A stretch of DNA of 64,000 nt from Liriodendron chinense (GCA_003013855.2 PVNU02002803.1:62001-126000); one strand, 5' to 3'; counted from the first letter of the stretch, positions 9,640 to 21,690 are shown. Translations and numbers: made by a program. Notes: generated by a model from the sequence alone, not told the origin.

Positions 9640-10640
9640 AGAAGACCCAGAATGGAGAATTGGTACTGATGGCAATCTGCATTTTCACGGACGATTGTGT
9701 GTACCAAGCATTCATGAGTTGAAGAAGGAAGTTATTAATGAAGTTCATTGCTCTAAGCTAGCAATCCATCCGGGAAGCACCAAGATGTATCAAGACATGA
9801 AGCGAAATTACTGGTGTGACGATATGAAAAGTGAGATTGCAAACTATGTCTCGAGATGCCTCACTTGTCAACAGGTCAAGGTCAAGTATCGCAGACCCCT
9901 AGGACTTCAACAGCCTATGCTTATGGTCGAGTGGAAATAGGATTACATTTCAATGGATTTAATTTTTAGGATGCCAAAGATGAAGAAAGGGCACGACTCA
10001 ATTCGGGTAATTGTTAATAGATTACTTAAATCAACCCATTTCTTTTCGATTCGCATGACAACCTCCACGAATGACATAGGGTGTCATTGGAAATAGTTTC
10101 AGACAGAGACTCCTGGTTCACGTCTATTTTCTGGACCAAGATATAAGAAGCTATGATACACCTTTGAAGTTTAGCACAACATTCCATCCCTAAAGTGATG
10201 AGCAAACTAAAAGAGTAAATCAAATTCTTGAGGATATGCTCAGGACTTGCGTGCTCAATTTCAAAGGCAATTGGGATGATGTCTTCCATATGCAGAGTTC
10301 TTGTACAACAACAGTTCTAGGCTAACATCAGCATGGCACCCTACGAAGCCTTACACAGATGACCATGTCAAGCACCACACTGTTGGATTGAGGTCGGAGA
10401 GAAGAGTTCAATTGGACCAGAATTAGTATAGCTCACATCTGAGAAGATCGACATAATCAGGTGACGTCTATTGACAGCCCAAAGCAAATAGAAAAATAAT
10501 GCAGACAAGCGGAGAAGACATGTTGAGTTAGCGGTGGGAGATTATGTGTTTCTGAAGGACTCTCCCATGAAGGGAATGTTGCGCTTTGGTAAGAAAGGGA
10601 AGTTAACCCCATGCTACATAGGTCCTTTTCTAAATTATGG
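9640..10640 (+). pseudogene. gypsy 1 integrase (zinc domain and DDE core)
   Basis: An 81-codon open part (9695-9940) reads the HHCC zinc domain: His residues in 'EVHCSKLAIHPG' and the Cys pair in 'CLTCQQVK'. In another frame 'IVSDRDSWFTS' (about 10096-10128) carries the second catalytic Asp. The third block (about 10180-10245) reads 'DEQTKRVNQILEDML', where the catalytic Glu has become Lys. Stops and shifts are frequent. Confidence 0.75.
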
Positions 10641-10990
10641 CACGTGTTAGTGCAGTTGCTTATCGCCTTGCATTGCCAACATCCCTCTCCAATCTGCACA
10701 ATGTGTTTCACATCTCGATGTTGAAGAAATATATCCCTGATCCATCTCACATCATCAAGGGGAAGCATGTGGAACTGGGAAATGAAGCTTCCTATGTCTT
10801 ACAGCTGACGCACATTCTTAACCACAAGGAGTAAGTATTTCGTAGCAAGGTCATCCACTAGTGAAAATTTTATGGTCACGCCACATAAAAGAAGAAGCCA
10901 CATAGGAGACCAAAGCAGAAGTCTATGAGAATTAGCCTTGGCTCCTCGAGGATTACAATCAGGTAAAAATTTCAGGGACAGAATTAATTT
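10637..10990 (+). pseudogene. gypsy 1 integrase C-terminus with chromodomain-like tail
   Basis: A 65-codon open part reads 'VFHISMLKKYIPDPSHII', the typical integrase C-terminal block of Tekay-type elements, and 'LTHILNHKE', where the chromodomain begins. After a stop, 'FRSKVIH' continues the pattern. The polyprotein end leads into a G-rich polypurine tract. Confidence 0.65.
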
Positions 10991-10991
10991 T

Positions 10992-11002
10992 ATGGGGGAG
11001 AC
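10992..11002 (+). promoter_or_regulatory. Polypurine tract of gypsy 1
   Basis: ATGGGGGAGAC lies immediately before the LTR start TGTAACACCCC at 11003. This is the expected position for priming plus-strand DNA. Confidence 0.7.
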
Positions 11003-12427
11003 TGTAACACCCCGCATACTTTATCGCACTCGATCTTAGTAAATATGCGGGTGTTACCATTAAAGTCGGGATAAGTAAGCATAAAACACTAATGATAACT
11101 CAAGAAGAATCATACAAATTCAATTAAATACCACTACGAAGTTAATGAACCAGCTCAATCACTTAGATCTTATGCCTAACCATGGGGTCGGTGAATTAAG
11201 GGCCAATTCTAATAAACCCACCAATGATTAATGAAAACAACTAAAGCTTAATGAAGATCCACCTATAACCAACATAATCAATGGTTTAGATCTTGAATAT
11301 CTTAAGTACATAAGCCGAATTGACCAAATTACCATTGTGGCTTAAGAATCAATGACTTCGGATTGACGGGGCCAAATAGTCATTTTCGCTAACCTCATGA
11401 CGACCAAACGATAAAAATAAATCATCCAAGCCATATCAACCATACACAAGAAACCCCACTCCTCAAATCACCCTAAAAATAGTTAGATTAATCAAACAAG
11501 CTCTAGACCGCTCATTAGTGGGTCATTGATCAATCTAAGTAAAAGTGCTCGTCTTAGTGGGCTTGACATCCTATATGGATTGGATTGTCCAGATTGTTAG
11601 CCAAATCACACAATATTATGTAGCAAGTGGGGCACATGAGAATGTGAGAGGAACCCTAGGTAGAGAATAAAAACTTCCAAGATCTTTCCAAAAATGAAAG
11701 TTAGTTAGCTATTTTGGAAGTTTTCAATGTTGTGAATTTCGGACCGTCGGTTCGCGATCAAACAGCGAATACCAACCTTAACCATCATCATATGGATATT
11801 TTTAAAGTCGTAACCCCAATCGTCAATCGCCCACCATTGAATTGATTCCTTAGTTGTATTCATCAATCGGCGTGACTGAAATGTGAGGTTAATCGTTTCA
11901 CGGCTTAGATCGGCCATTTCGTTACAAAACGGGCCCCAAAAGCCAAAATCATCTATCCCTTGTGATAATAAGCCTTAACTGCATTTCTAGGGTAACCAAA
12001 CCCCTATAATTCTCTATAAATATCCCTTTATAACCAGCCCCTCTCTCCATACAAATTTCATTATGTAAGGTACGGAGAGTAAGATAGGGAGAGTGAGTAT
12101 TTGAGAGTGAAGAGGGAGAGTTTGAGAGTTAAAAAATGGAAATAGAACTAGAAGGGGAGGTGCTGCCAAATTCTCCACTCTAGCAACTCAAAACTGAGTT
12201 GGAGATGAGGATTATCCCTTCCAAGCTTCCATCTATCAGCCCATGATGGCTACAATTAATGATGCTTTACTTATAATGTAATTTCCTACATTGCTTATAT
12301 TGGAACTACTTCATTGTCATAATCTCCATATCGACTTATGCTGAATTAATAACATGTCTGATTGAATTCTTATTTCAAGTGAAATCATGATAATAGAAGT
12401 CCATCTATGCTATTTGTTGTGGAATAT

Positions 12428-12489
12428 CTATGTGTGTGTGTGCGCGCGCGCGTGTGCGTGCGTGCGTGCCTGCGTGCGTGTGTGTGTGT
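12428..12489. repeat. TG/CG microsatellite
   Basis: Alternating purine-pyrimidine run of TG, CG and GTGC units about 60 bp long, broken by a few substitutions. It is potentially Z-DNA forming. A MITE is inserted at its right edge. Confidence 0.9.
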
Positions 12490-13019
12490 GGAAAAGGTAC
12501 TATGCACTCAACCTCATGGGAAGTTCCCATGAGGTCGAGCTGTGTGTGCCCCATTGTGATGTGCATCAGACATCCACACCATGCATTTAGTGGGTCCCCT
12601 ATTGTTTATGGGATATCCCAGAAATCAATTATATCCAAAACTCAAGTGGGCCATACCAACTGAAATAGTGTAAAATCATGCTTGCTACATCTAAAAGCAC
12701 TTATTGGGGCCCACCTGAGTTTTGGATATGATTGAAACTTGGTGTGACCTCTTGTTTAAGTGGGACACACGCAATGGATGGTCTGGATTTCTCAACCACA
12801 TCTCAGTCGATCCTATAAATGATCATAAAGGTTTCATTGGGTGGATATCCACTCTTAACTTTTATCTATGGTGTGGCCCACCCAAGTCATGGATTGGCCT
12901 GAGTTTTAGGCCTATGGCCCACAGTGTAATGTTGCATCTGATTGATGGTGTGGATTCCCATCACACATCACAATGGGGCCATACAGCTCGACCTCATGGG
13001 AGCGCATAGTACCTTTTCC
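12490..13019. mobile_element. MITE with Mutator-like features
   Basis: 530 bp with inverted ends GGAAAAGGTACTATGC (12490-12505) and its complement at 13004-13019. Homology between the arms extends inward through 'cctcatggga' and 'cgagctgt'. Flanks TGTGTGTGT (12481-12489) and TCTGTGTGT (13020-13028) fit a 9-bp duplication with one mismatch, although the microsatellite makes this weak. A second inner inverted pair ('tatccaaaactca' near 12630 and 'tgagttttggata' near 12716) gives extra stem potential. No transposase is encoded. Confidence 0.65.
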
Positions 13020-14523
13020 TCTGTGTGTATATGTGTGCACGCGTGCGCATGCTTGTTTTAGATTGATGATTATGTGTTTGTATAGTTAAAATTTAAGTGA
13101 CTTATTATAATGATGTATCAGAGGAATATGTAATTATGATCATGTGCATGATGAACTGCACATGGAGTAATGTGGATCAAGCTCTGAAAACTGTATTGTT
13201 CAGTGAACTGCCTACCAATATTGGTTGTGCCTTCGCAGACTTATTTAGTCGACTAAGGCAGAACACGGTTGACCAACAGTAATCTGGACTACATGGGTTG
13301 TCTTAACACCCAATGTCGGTTTTATCAGAGTTCACTTGGTCCACCGTGTGGATTCCGTTCATAGTTGATCTTTCATATGTTTTGGATTGATCAATTGCTG
13401 CCAAACACTCCATTGAATCTAAAATACCATGATTTCATTTATCGCAGTCACTACTTATAACCAGTAGAGTGCATTATAATCATACATGTTAAAGTTTAAT
13501 GAGTCGGGTATGGTGGTATGGGACACTATGCTCGAGCTATCAGCCTGTGCTGGGTGACAAACCCCCATAGTGACCTTTGAGCATCAATGGAGGTGACGAA
13601 CCTGCCATCTTGTTTATTTGTGATTGGGTGACGAGCCCTTACTGTGTTAATTAAATTTTAGGACAATAAGCCCCTTACCTTAGGATTGGACATTCATATT
13701 TGATCTTACGTGATGAGCCCGATGCCTTGACCTATCGATCTTCATCGGATCTTGGGCGATGAACCTTAAATCATATTAAGTGACATGGGCAATGAGCCAT
13801 GTGATCCTGTTATATTGACTCTTATTATAATGATGGTATTCTAGCTTCCTTAATATGTTTGTTTGTAATTGGGCTAATAAAGGTTTGGCTAAGGCATGCA
13901 TATCATGGCATTTGCAAGTGTTACACAGTCCCACTATCTGTTGTGCATGGTTATGCCACACGAGTGGATATCCCCGGTATCACCGTTGGTTCTAATTGCA
14001 TTGCGGGTAATGTTGGTGATGGGCCATATTACTGTCGGTTCCCCTCGGGGACATGTACTTACATCTCATATAATACATGCATCTAATCAACTAGATTAAG
14101 GAAATGTTTATTTTACTATGATTCCATTACCCAATATGTCGATGGTTTAAGAATCTCAGGGGAAGCTATAACACTGCCAAAAAGGCCTACTACCAACACG
14201 GTTAGGTAATTAGCAAAATTTCAGCAAACAGGAAATACAAACAAAAGAAAATGGGTACAAAGGCAACTGGGGCCCACACACTAGAAACAGTATCGACGAG
14301 ACATGTACATCATGCACATGGCTGTCCAGATTGGACGGCCTAAATAAACACATAAATCACAAGTGGGTCCACAACAAAAAGGGTGGACGATATGGACAAC
14401 ATACATCACGGTGGCCCCACCCGATGTGGGCCACCTACCGACCCCATGGTCAGCGTGCACGTGCGTGTGTAGGGTCCCACATCACGCACCAGATTTAAAC
14501 AGAGAGAAAAAGGAAGAGAGAAA

Positions 14524-14526
<3 letters not shown>

Positions 14527-14574
<48 letters not shown>
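14527..14574. repeat. (GA)n microsatellite
   Basis: About 48 bp of pure GA dinucleotides. It gives rise to Arg-Glu or Ser-Leu chance frames on the two strands, which are not genes. Confidence 0.95.
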
Positions 14575-14579
<5 letters not shown>

Positions 14580-15649
14580 CGGTGTGGACGATACATGCAT
14601 CATGGTGGTCCCCACCTCAGTGGGCCACGTTGCTGGCCACCATGGCTAGCGTGCCAAGCGTGTGAGGGTCCCACATCAGTGGGCCCCACTCGATTCAAAT
14701 AGAAAGGAAAGAAAAAGGAGGAAGAGTGAGAAGATGGGCGTGCATGGGAGCTGGAATGGTTGTCGCCCCAAGCTAGATAGGGGCCCCACGCGATCTGTGA
14801 GCCCTAAGAATGGTTTGAATGGCATGCAAACATCATGGAGGATATTTAATGCGCATATCAGTATTCTGGGATGTCCCACCACTTCGTCGGGAATGGCCTC
14901 CAAGCATTGGACTAGTGGGCCAAAGTCGGGGCAGACCCCCTTAATTTCTGAAACTGCATATCTGATTTTCAGTCTTGGACCATCTTTGGGCGCCCGTGGT
15001 GGGCCCCACGTACGAGCTATGTGGGGGACAACACTTAGAATTTTTACTCTTTATATATGGATAGAAGAATTATTCTTTACTTGGGCCAAAGCAGACCCCA
15101 CACAATCGGGAATCAGATCCCAAAATGGGGCCGGGTAAAGTTATGCAGAAATCACTGTGCAAAAATTTCAAGCACCTAAGTTTGTCCTTGTGCCAAAAAA
15201 TTTATATGTGCATCCAGAACGTCCCACCTTATGGGTTTTTGAGACCATACAAAGTTTTACTAGGGACACCTAATGGAATGCGAAAGGTAGCCCCATGTGA
15301 TCGTAGGACTTATCGAAAGTTGGGCCAAAACCATTTCTACACTGTATTTCCTGCACAGTCCTACCAGGTACCCATGTTTGGGCTATTGCCAAAAATGTTA
15401 CATACATATATAAGGGACTATATCTTATGGATTTTGAATCCTACACAGAGAAATTCTAGGATCACCTGACGGTATGCAGAAATATTTCCCCACGTGATCA
15501 CGGGATGTGCCCAAAAATGGCCCAAAATCATTTCTGCATTTCAATTCTGCAATTATTCCAAGTACCAAGTTTGGGCCATCACCACAAATTGTATACACAC
15601 AACTAAGGGACCCTAACATGCGAGTTTTGAAGCCCATACATATGGATAC

Positions 15650-16624
15650 TGTTAACGCCAAAAATTAGCTAACAGATGTTGGTCAGGGACCAACTTTGAT
15701 TCTTCATCGTCTGATCTCCACTTCGAGATGAATGGTGAAGATTGAGGGACCTGCAACCACCGACAAAGGTTAGGACCGCCGCCGGTTGGCCCGGCTTACG
15801 GCCCTCCGATGGCAAAGTCAATACGGATACTGAAAGAAAAGGTTGTTAGAGGTTTAATGGCGGTGGATTGCATACTTGGACAGAGTACGGAGGGCCCCTT
15901 TATAAGATAATTATTGAAGAGATTTAAGTGGATTCCAAATTTGTTAGGATAATCTTTATCTTATCTAGATCAGTGAGATAAGCCTTATCCTTATCCTATT
16001 TGGATCAGTAGGATAAGTCTTATCCTTATCTTATCAAGAGGGATAAACCAAGGTGGATGAGGCCAGGACTCTTGCCAACCTGAGGGCCAAATGTTGAGCC
16101 GAAGTGGGCCGAGGTTGAGAGGGCCGAATGCTGAGCCCGAGTGGGCCGAGGCTGACAAGGCCGAATACCGAGCCCGAGTAGGCTGAGGCCTGAGAAGGCC
16201 GTATGCTGAGCCCGAGTGGGCTGAGGTCGAGAAGGCCGAATACCAAGCCCGAGTGGGCTGAGGCCGAGAAGGCCGAATATCGAGCCCGAGTGGGCCGAGG
16301 CCTGAGAATGCCGTATGCTGAGCCCGAGTGGGCCGAGGCCTAAGAAGGCCGTATGCCGAGCCCAAGTAGGCCGAGGTCGAGAAGGCCGAATGTCGAGCCC
16401 GAGTGGGTCGAGGCCTGAGAAAGCCGAATGTCGAGCCCGAGTGGGCCGAGGCCTGAGAAGGCCGAATGTCGTATGCTGAGCCCGAGTGGGCCGAGCGGCA
16501 AGTGCCCAAGGCTGACTTAGCTTCTTCTCCTAAATACTTGGTCCATGACCATACTTGGTGTAGAAGATGAACCCCAGTGGGAAACTTTCCGTATTTTGGG
16601 CTCAGCCTGAACTTACCAATAACA
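15650..16624 (+). mobile_element. Solo LTR, family D
   Basis: 975 bp, starting TGTTAACGCC and ending CCAATAACA, with a perfect target duplication GATAC (15645-15649 and 16625-16629). A TATA-like CTTTATAAG lies at about 15897-15905 on the plus strand, so the sense is probably plus. The 3' part is dominated by an eleven-unit 37-38-bp tandem repeat. No internal domain remains. Confidence 0.9.
16082..16500 (+). repeat. 37-38-bp GC-rich tandem repeat in LTR D
   Basis: About eleven units with the marker 'gagcccgagtgggccgag' followed by 'gagaaggccgaat'. The repeat keeps the minus strand open for 227 codons (15991-16674) with a recurring Arg-Pro-Thr-Arg-Ala pattern. This is a product of stop-free repeat units, not evidence for a protein. 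Confidence 0.9.
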
Positions 16625-17090
16625 GATACCATATGGTCTCTTTCCTTCGCCAGAATCAGGCCCCACGTGATCATAAATCAAACTAAAAAATGGCCTAGAA
16701 CCAATTCTGCACTAGAATCTGTTTTACTTGAAATTCGTGTGGGGCCACATCCGTGAGGTCCACCACCTTTCCAAAGCATCTGATTGACCATCCAAACCTG
16801 GTATGACATGTATTCCATGCGCGTGCATGTTGAAAAACACACAAGCTTGTGTGTGATTTAGTTGATGGTGATGAACTGAATGTTGGTTGGTGGCTATGAT
16901 AATGATGATGCATGTGAGTTCTTGAATTTATGGGCATTAACATTACATTGGCCACTCTTGAGTTGTGCCTAGCGCCCCAGGCTTGAAAAGCCCACTTGCC
17001 CATGGAATTTGAGCTATGGATCAATTGCTTAGAACAGTAGGATGAAAGGCTAAGTAACCCCATTTCCATGGTTAGTGGAGAAGATGTCTT

Positions 17091-19093
17091 TGAAATTGCG
17101 TCGGGTAGCCTAACACGACACCCTACGCATACGGGTGCGGAAGCTTGAGGAGCAACTAGAATTATGGCTAAACCTATAGGAGGGGGTGATTAGGACCTTT
17201 TGAAAACTCTTTTCGCCTACTTAACAAATCAGCAAATCAAAATACGTAAGCGATTAACACTTCGGCTTCCAAGCCTAAGTGGGTCCAATTAAAAGACTAG
17301 CAAGAGATAAGAGCAATAAGCAACCTAGTCTAAGCAAGCATAGATTAATAAAATGATTAAGCTAATGAAGAACCTAATCTATGCTACTCAAATAGACTTG
17401 AATGAGGATGGATCAATAAGTTCAAGTCTACTTGAGGTAGTGAAAGTACATCTTATGAGTGTGGATTTGCCTATCAAGTGCTAAGCATACATTCCTGACT
17501 AAGCATACATAATTAACAATTAAACACAATGCATAAAGAGAAATGTGCTCAAAATCAATCACAGACATAAGGATGTATAGTGGTTCGACTACTTGTCTAC
17601 TCCACTCCCGGTTCAAGTACTCAACCCCTTTGAGCACACCGGCATTCACTGGGGAGTTTAAATCTGGTTCCTCCCAACCAAGGTGTTTTAACTCGGATCC
17701 ACCCAACCGGGGAGTTTACAGGTTCCTCCCAACCTACACGTTTGCACCCGTGTTGGTGGCTCCCCCTTGGAGACTTTGTTTTAGGCCCGACTGACGTGCC
17801 AAGGAACGGCTGACGTCCCTAGATTTTAGGCCCAACTAATAGGCCAAGGATCGACTGACAACCCCGGGGCGAGTTTGTCAAACAAACTCTACACTCAACT
17901 CCCACAGGGAATTGAGTGGATGGACTCTTAACAAGACAACCTTACTTGTCGGATTGAGCCCCTTGTTGCGCCGTCTTGGGTTGCTTCTTCTCTCTCTCCC
18001 GTGCTTGAATCAGCTCCCCTTGTGCTCCCCCGATCGTTGACGCCGTTGCTTTGCCAAGGCTTCAGCTCCAAGATCAGCTACCTTGCATGTGATGCTCCAT
18101 TGGAGATGCCCAAGGTGCTAGGGAATGGTGAAACCTCTACAAATGGTAGGAAATGGGTTTCCTAGAGGAATGCACCTAAATGGACTCCTAGGTAGTGTTT
18201 AGACAAAGGATTTAACTATCATCAAGGTGTCTAAACCCTAGGAATCAAGAGGGAACAAGTCCTATTCTCAAGATGCCATTGAATGGCCCAAGCCTGTGAT
18301 GAAAACACAAGGAGAATGGCTTGCTATAGGTTTGGGATAGAGCCTCTAATGATCTCTAGCAATGGTGGCTTCTATCTCCTCAAAATCCCCTCTCTTGGCT
18401 CAAAAATCGAATCCCCCTCTTAAATAGATTTTCTTCCAACGGTCAAAAAACGGGCAGATTCGCGCATCTCCGATTGATCGGAAAAAGGTCCGATGGATCG
18501 GAGACCTGTCCGATTGATCGGAGACAAGTCCGATTGATCGGAAATCTATCCAGTGAAGTCTCTGGAAGATATTCCGATTGATCGGAACACTGTCCGATTG
18601 ATCGGACGGACCCCTTCCGATGGATCGGAAATCTGTCCGATTGATCGGAAATATGTCCAGTGGATTTTCAAGGTTGCTGGAAAAATTTCCGATTTATCGG
18701 AGCTTCTGTCCGATTGATCGGAGTCCTATCGGAGCCAGTGTCCGATTGATCGGAGTCCTATCGGAAACTGCTGTTTGAGCCTATTTGATTACAGCAGCTT
18801 CCACCTCTTTAATTAGTCTAATTTATCATGTTTTTCATGGAGTTCTAAGACTAATGATGATGACTAAAGGTATACCTAGGTGGTGCAAGTCATCTAAGAG
18901 GTTATGGGTTAGGTTTTGGTCAAGGCAAGGCACACCAAGGCATCACTTTTACCTGTTTCTTCTTCCTTGATGCAGCCGGTCCGTCTTGAGTCTTCGTTCT
19001 TCGTCTTCATTAAGCTCAACCGACACTAGACTCACTGACCTAAGTAATTGACAAACAAGGTGCACTAGTATGCCATAGAAAAGTGCACTAACA
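17091..19093 (-). mobile_element. Solo LTR, family A (minus orientation)
   Basis: 2003 bp, starting TGAAATTGCG and ending GTGCACTAACA, with a perfect target duplication GTCTT (17086-17090 and 19094-19098). Read on the minus strand, U3 comes first with an eleven-unit dyad array (18753 to 18470), then a TATA-like CTATTTAA (18427-18420), then a body ending in the 'caccccctcc' tract. It is the best-preserved reference copy of this family in the window; fragments lie at 243-1085, 7312-9201 and 62426-62689. Confidence 0.95.
18470..18753. repeat. Eleven-copy dyad array in U3 of LTR A
   Basis: Eleven copies of CCGATNNATCGG (centre TG in eight, GG in two, TT in one) start at 18470, 18490, 18510, 18530, 18574, 18594, 18617, 18637, 18689, 18710 and 18742. 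Steps are 20, 20, 20, 44, 20, 23, 20, 52, 21 and 32 bp. Six of the ten steps are 20 or 21 bp, two helical turns, so the sites face the same side of the helix. Spacers vary more than the sites. Confidence 0.95.
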
Positions 19094-21437
19094 GTCTTTG
19101 TGGTTGTTTGTAGCTTGCTAGTCTATTCGGCCCATTGGCAATATTGTAAGTAAAGCCCATAAGGGCATGTTAGGTATGGTGTTATGTGATGTGTGCTGAT
19201 GCATGATATTAATGGCACGTAATGTATAGCCTATGCATGATGATGACTAATCAACACGTGACGGTAATGGTTTGTGATGAATGACATGTACCCAATACAT
19301 CTCATATGGATAATTGGAATGTGATGAATGTTGAACCTTGGTTAGGCCCAAGTTAAGGCCCATTACTTATGGGTGTTAAGGCTATGATCGGGCCCGCATC
19401 AAGTAATGTCCAAGGGCTGAACGGTTTCCCCATGGACAATGGGCTAGGACTTAGGGGTCCATTCATATATAAGATTTTTGTTGGTAAATGATAGGAAGTG
19501 CACCTTAGCATGGCGATCCGCTCTATCCAACATTCCATAGTGTATTTAAGGTAGATTGATTATATGGTTGATTCATGAGCATCTATGGCAAGCATGCGTG
19601 AGCATATCTATAAAATTTGTGCCCTCGTGTTGGTCCGTATACCTAGATGAAATCTAGAGGAGTTGGGGCATGGTTATGTATACTTTCATGGGACGCGATT
19701 CCGCGAGCGATGAGCCAATGGTAATAGGCTAGTATGATTTTGTGGTTGATGGTATGGTTTGAATGGTGGCCACATGGTGATACATTTTGAGGCCTTGGAA
19801 TGACCACGTTGTTAATATTATGGAGAATTATGAGAAGGGTGCACTCTTGTCACCCCGAGCTTACATCCCAAAATTGGAGACGCCTATCTTCCAATGAACC
19901 CGTTAAGATTGGCCAATTGGATCCTCTTCCTTTGTGTGTCGGGTGGGGTGAGCACAATAGGGTAGGTGCAAGAGTCCCTCTCACTGCTAGGACCAGAAAG
20001 GAAAAAAAGGTGTGACGATCCTACCCACCGTTGTGTGCCAGGTTGAGGGCATTGTATTCCAAATGTTGAGGCTAGGTAGAGTAAAACAAATATGGGTCCC
20101 TCATCATTGAGCTAATGGCGAGATAGGAACGGGTTGACGCACCCAAGGCTTAACTCTTTGGAAATGCGTCCCACACACATGTAAAAGATGTTGGATTGCA
20201 CTGTGTGGTGTGATTGATATTTGTATGAGATTTTGGACAGACAGTTTGGAGGTGCGCTCCATGATGGAAGGAAAAGTTAATATTGAACCATGCATTTCAT
20301 TCATACACTGCCCACTCGATTTGGGTGGTGCGCAACCATACCTTCATGTGTTCCTTCATAGTCGCCTAAATTTTGGTTAGGTATGGGACTAACCTGAGAT
20401 CAAGAGTTTACCACACTAAGATTCTCTATCCAAATCATGTATGGGATTGGTTTGGATAGAAGTTCGTTGTGTTGAACCCCGCAGCTTGGGAAACCATGTA
20501 CCACCATCCCGACCACACTTGTTAGTTCTTTTCCTTATTTGCAATAACATGCTTAGTTGTTTGCATGCATTCATGTACACTGGGATAGGAGGACAAATGT
20601 AATTCAAGTGAAACCCTTCCATGGGCCATGGTTCCTAATGCATATGGAACTACATATTCAAATTGGGGTCTACCATCTAGGAATCGCTTCACACGTTAGG
20701 TATGTGACTAACGTGGGTTATGACCCTTGATGCAAGACCCCTACCGGCCTATGACACTATGCGCTATATTCCAATCATTTATCCAGCATTCTCATCCTAA
20801 TGATCTGTTGATCTTAAATAACTCACCTACCTATGGTAATCTGTTTATATAGTAACCTGCTCATCTATGATGACATGCTCATTTTTTATAACATGTTCAT
20901 CTGTTATAACATGCTCATCTATTATAACATGCTCTTGGTTATTTTGGATGTTTTTATGGGAGAACCCTGATTTGGGATTTTTTTCGGGAACACCGTAATC
21001 TATGATAGATTCATGAGCCTGGAATTTTCTCATGCTAAAATTCTCAAATTTTTTCAAGATTTGCTCAACTATATATAGGATGCATGCAGGAGTTGTTGGA
21101 GCTTTCTATCTTTATTCCATTATTTTTTAGCTGAATGTACCTTTGAGTGTATAATATGGGATGATGCATGTGATTGTGTTGGGTGACCTTTCCATGGAAG
21201 AAGAGATTCGTCTCTTGGATGTATGCGTTGATACCATGTATGGGATTATAACATGCCTAATCAGATTAACTTTTCAAAAAAAAAAAAAAAAAAATTCCCT
21301 CTACCATGAACCGAATTTAGGTTAGAAAAATTGGTTAACCTGTTCCACACGTCTAGTAAGTGGCGAGGTGGTTCCCTCAACCTGAGTTCAGGACTTTAAT
21401 AGTAGTAGGGTCCGGGTTCTGAATTTGGGGGGTGACA

Positions 21438-21690
21438 GACCACATGGTTTTAAACAAAAAGAGAAAGAGAAAAAGAAGGAGAAAGCATAAGGGATATGAG
21501 TGGGGTCCACTGTGTGGGGCCCTGTGTATGTGCATGGCTGGCCAAGAGGTAGAAGAGCTGATGAGTTGACCAGCCCATCCACTCGTCCAACCATCCATCC
21601 ATTTTGATGTGAGTTGCCCCACCTCCTCCCTCTTCCTTCTTTCTTTCTTTCTCTCTTCATTATTTTCTTTTAAACTGATGTGGTAGTGTG
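21438..21690. repeat. Short inverted repeat of GA-rich LTR sequence
   Basis: 'ccacatggttttaaac' followed by a GA-rich tract (about 21442-21486) is repeated in reverse complement at about 21625-21690 (CT-rich tract followed by 'ttttaaactgatgtgg'). The piece lies between the end of LTR C2 and the right inverted arm. Its origin is unclear. Confidence 0.5.

Larger units (their letters stand above)
11003..14166 (+). mobile_element. gypsy 1 3' LTR, first segment
   Basis: Starts TGTAACACCCCGC after the polypurine tract. It has a TATA box TATAAATA at 12015-12022, followed by GA-rich leader sequence. A Mutator-type MITE (12490-13019) sits inside a TG/CG microsatellite. Around 13530-13580 it resembles 46150-46210 in LTR F ('tgctgggtgacaaac..catagtgacc' against 'tgctgggctgtttac..catagtgacc'), so the two are related. 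The segment ends near 14166, where a C-type LTR complex begins; the exact junction is uncertain. Confidence 0.65.
15160..16715 (+). repeat. Diverged ~195-bp tandem repeats, split by LTR D
   Basis: Three to four diverged units share the markers 'ttttgaa(t/g)cc(c/t)atac', 'ccac(g)tgatc' and 'ggcc(c)aaaa(t/c)catttctgca'. The first marker recurs at about 15230, 15425 and 15620. A further unit ('gccccacgtgatcataaatca', 'ggcctagaaccaattctgcac') resumes at 16661 after the LTR D insertion. Confidence 0.6.
16830..20246 (+). repeat. Left arm of a large inverted duplication
   Basis: Apart from the nested LTR A (17091-19093), this segment aligns by eye with the reverse complement of about 21755-23400. 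Shared markers include 'ctatgataatgatgatgcatgtgag' (left about 16897), 'cccattggcaa(t)attgtaagtaaagcccataagggcatg' (left about 19130) and 'gacaccta..cattagagaat'-type tracts (left about 19870-19910). The left arm belongs to LTR C2. Confidence 0.75.
14167..21437 (+). mobile_element. C-type LTR (C2), interrupted by solo LTRs D and A
   Basis: The right end is clear: GGGGGGTGACA ends at 21437, like the reverse complement of the LTR C1 start (TGTCACGCCCC at 41191). Contents in order: GGGCCCAC-rich U3 with a (GA)n run, ~195-bp tandem repeats (15160-16715), then a long body split by LTR A. The left end near 14167 (TATAACACTGCC) is a guess, because no target duplicate matching GACCA (21438-21442) was found there. 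Without the nested pieces it would be about 4.3 kb. Open frames within it are short and repeat-derived. Confidence 0.5.

Noticed and set aside
12387..12663. Two overlapping Cys/Val/Arg-rich frames
   Set aside because: They translate the TG/CG microsatellite and the MITE terminal repeat.
14363..14665. Open frames across the (GA)n run (Arg-Glu and Ser-Leu repeats)
   Set aside because: Dinucleotide repeats have no stops on either strand. There is no domain or codon bias outside the repeat.
15991..16674. 227-codon minus-strand open frame
   Set aside because: It is produced by a stop-free 37-38-bp tandem repeat within solo LTR D; the protein is a repetitive Arg/Pro/Ser pattern without known domain, and the frame crosses the LTR boundary at 16624.
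14167..21442. A clean full-length boundary for LTR C2
   Set aside because: The right end at 21437 is good, but no copy of GACCA was found at a TG start near 14167, so the left boundary is only approximate.
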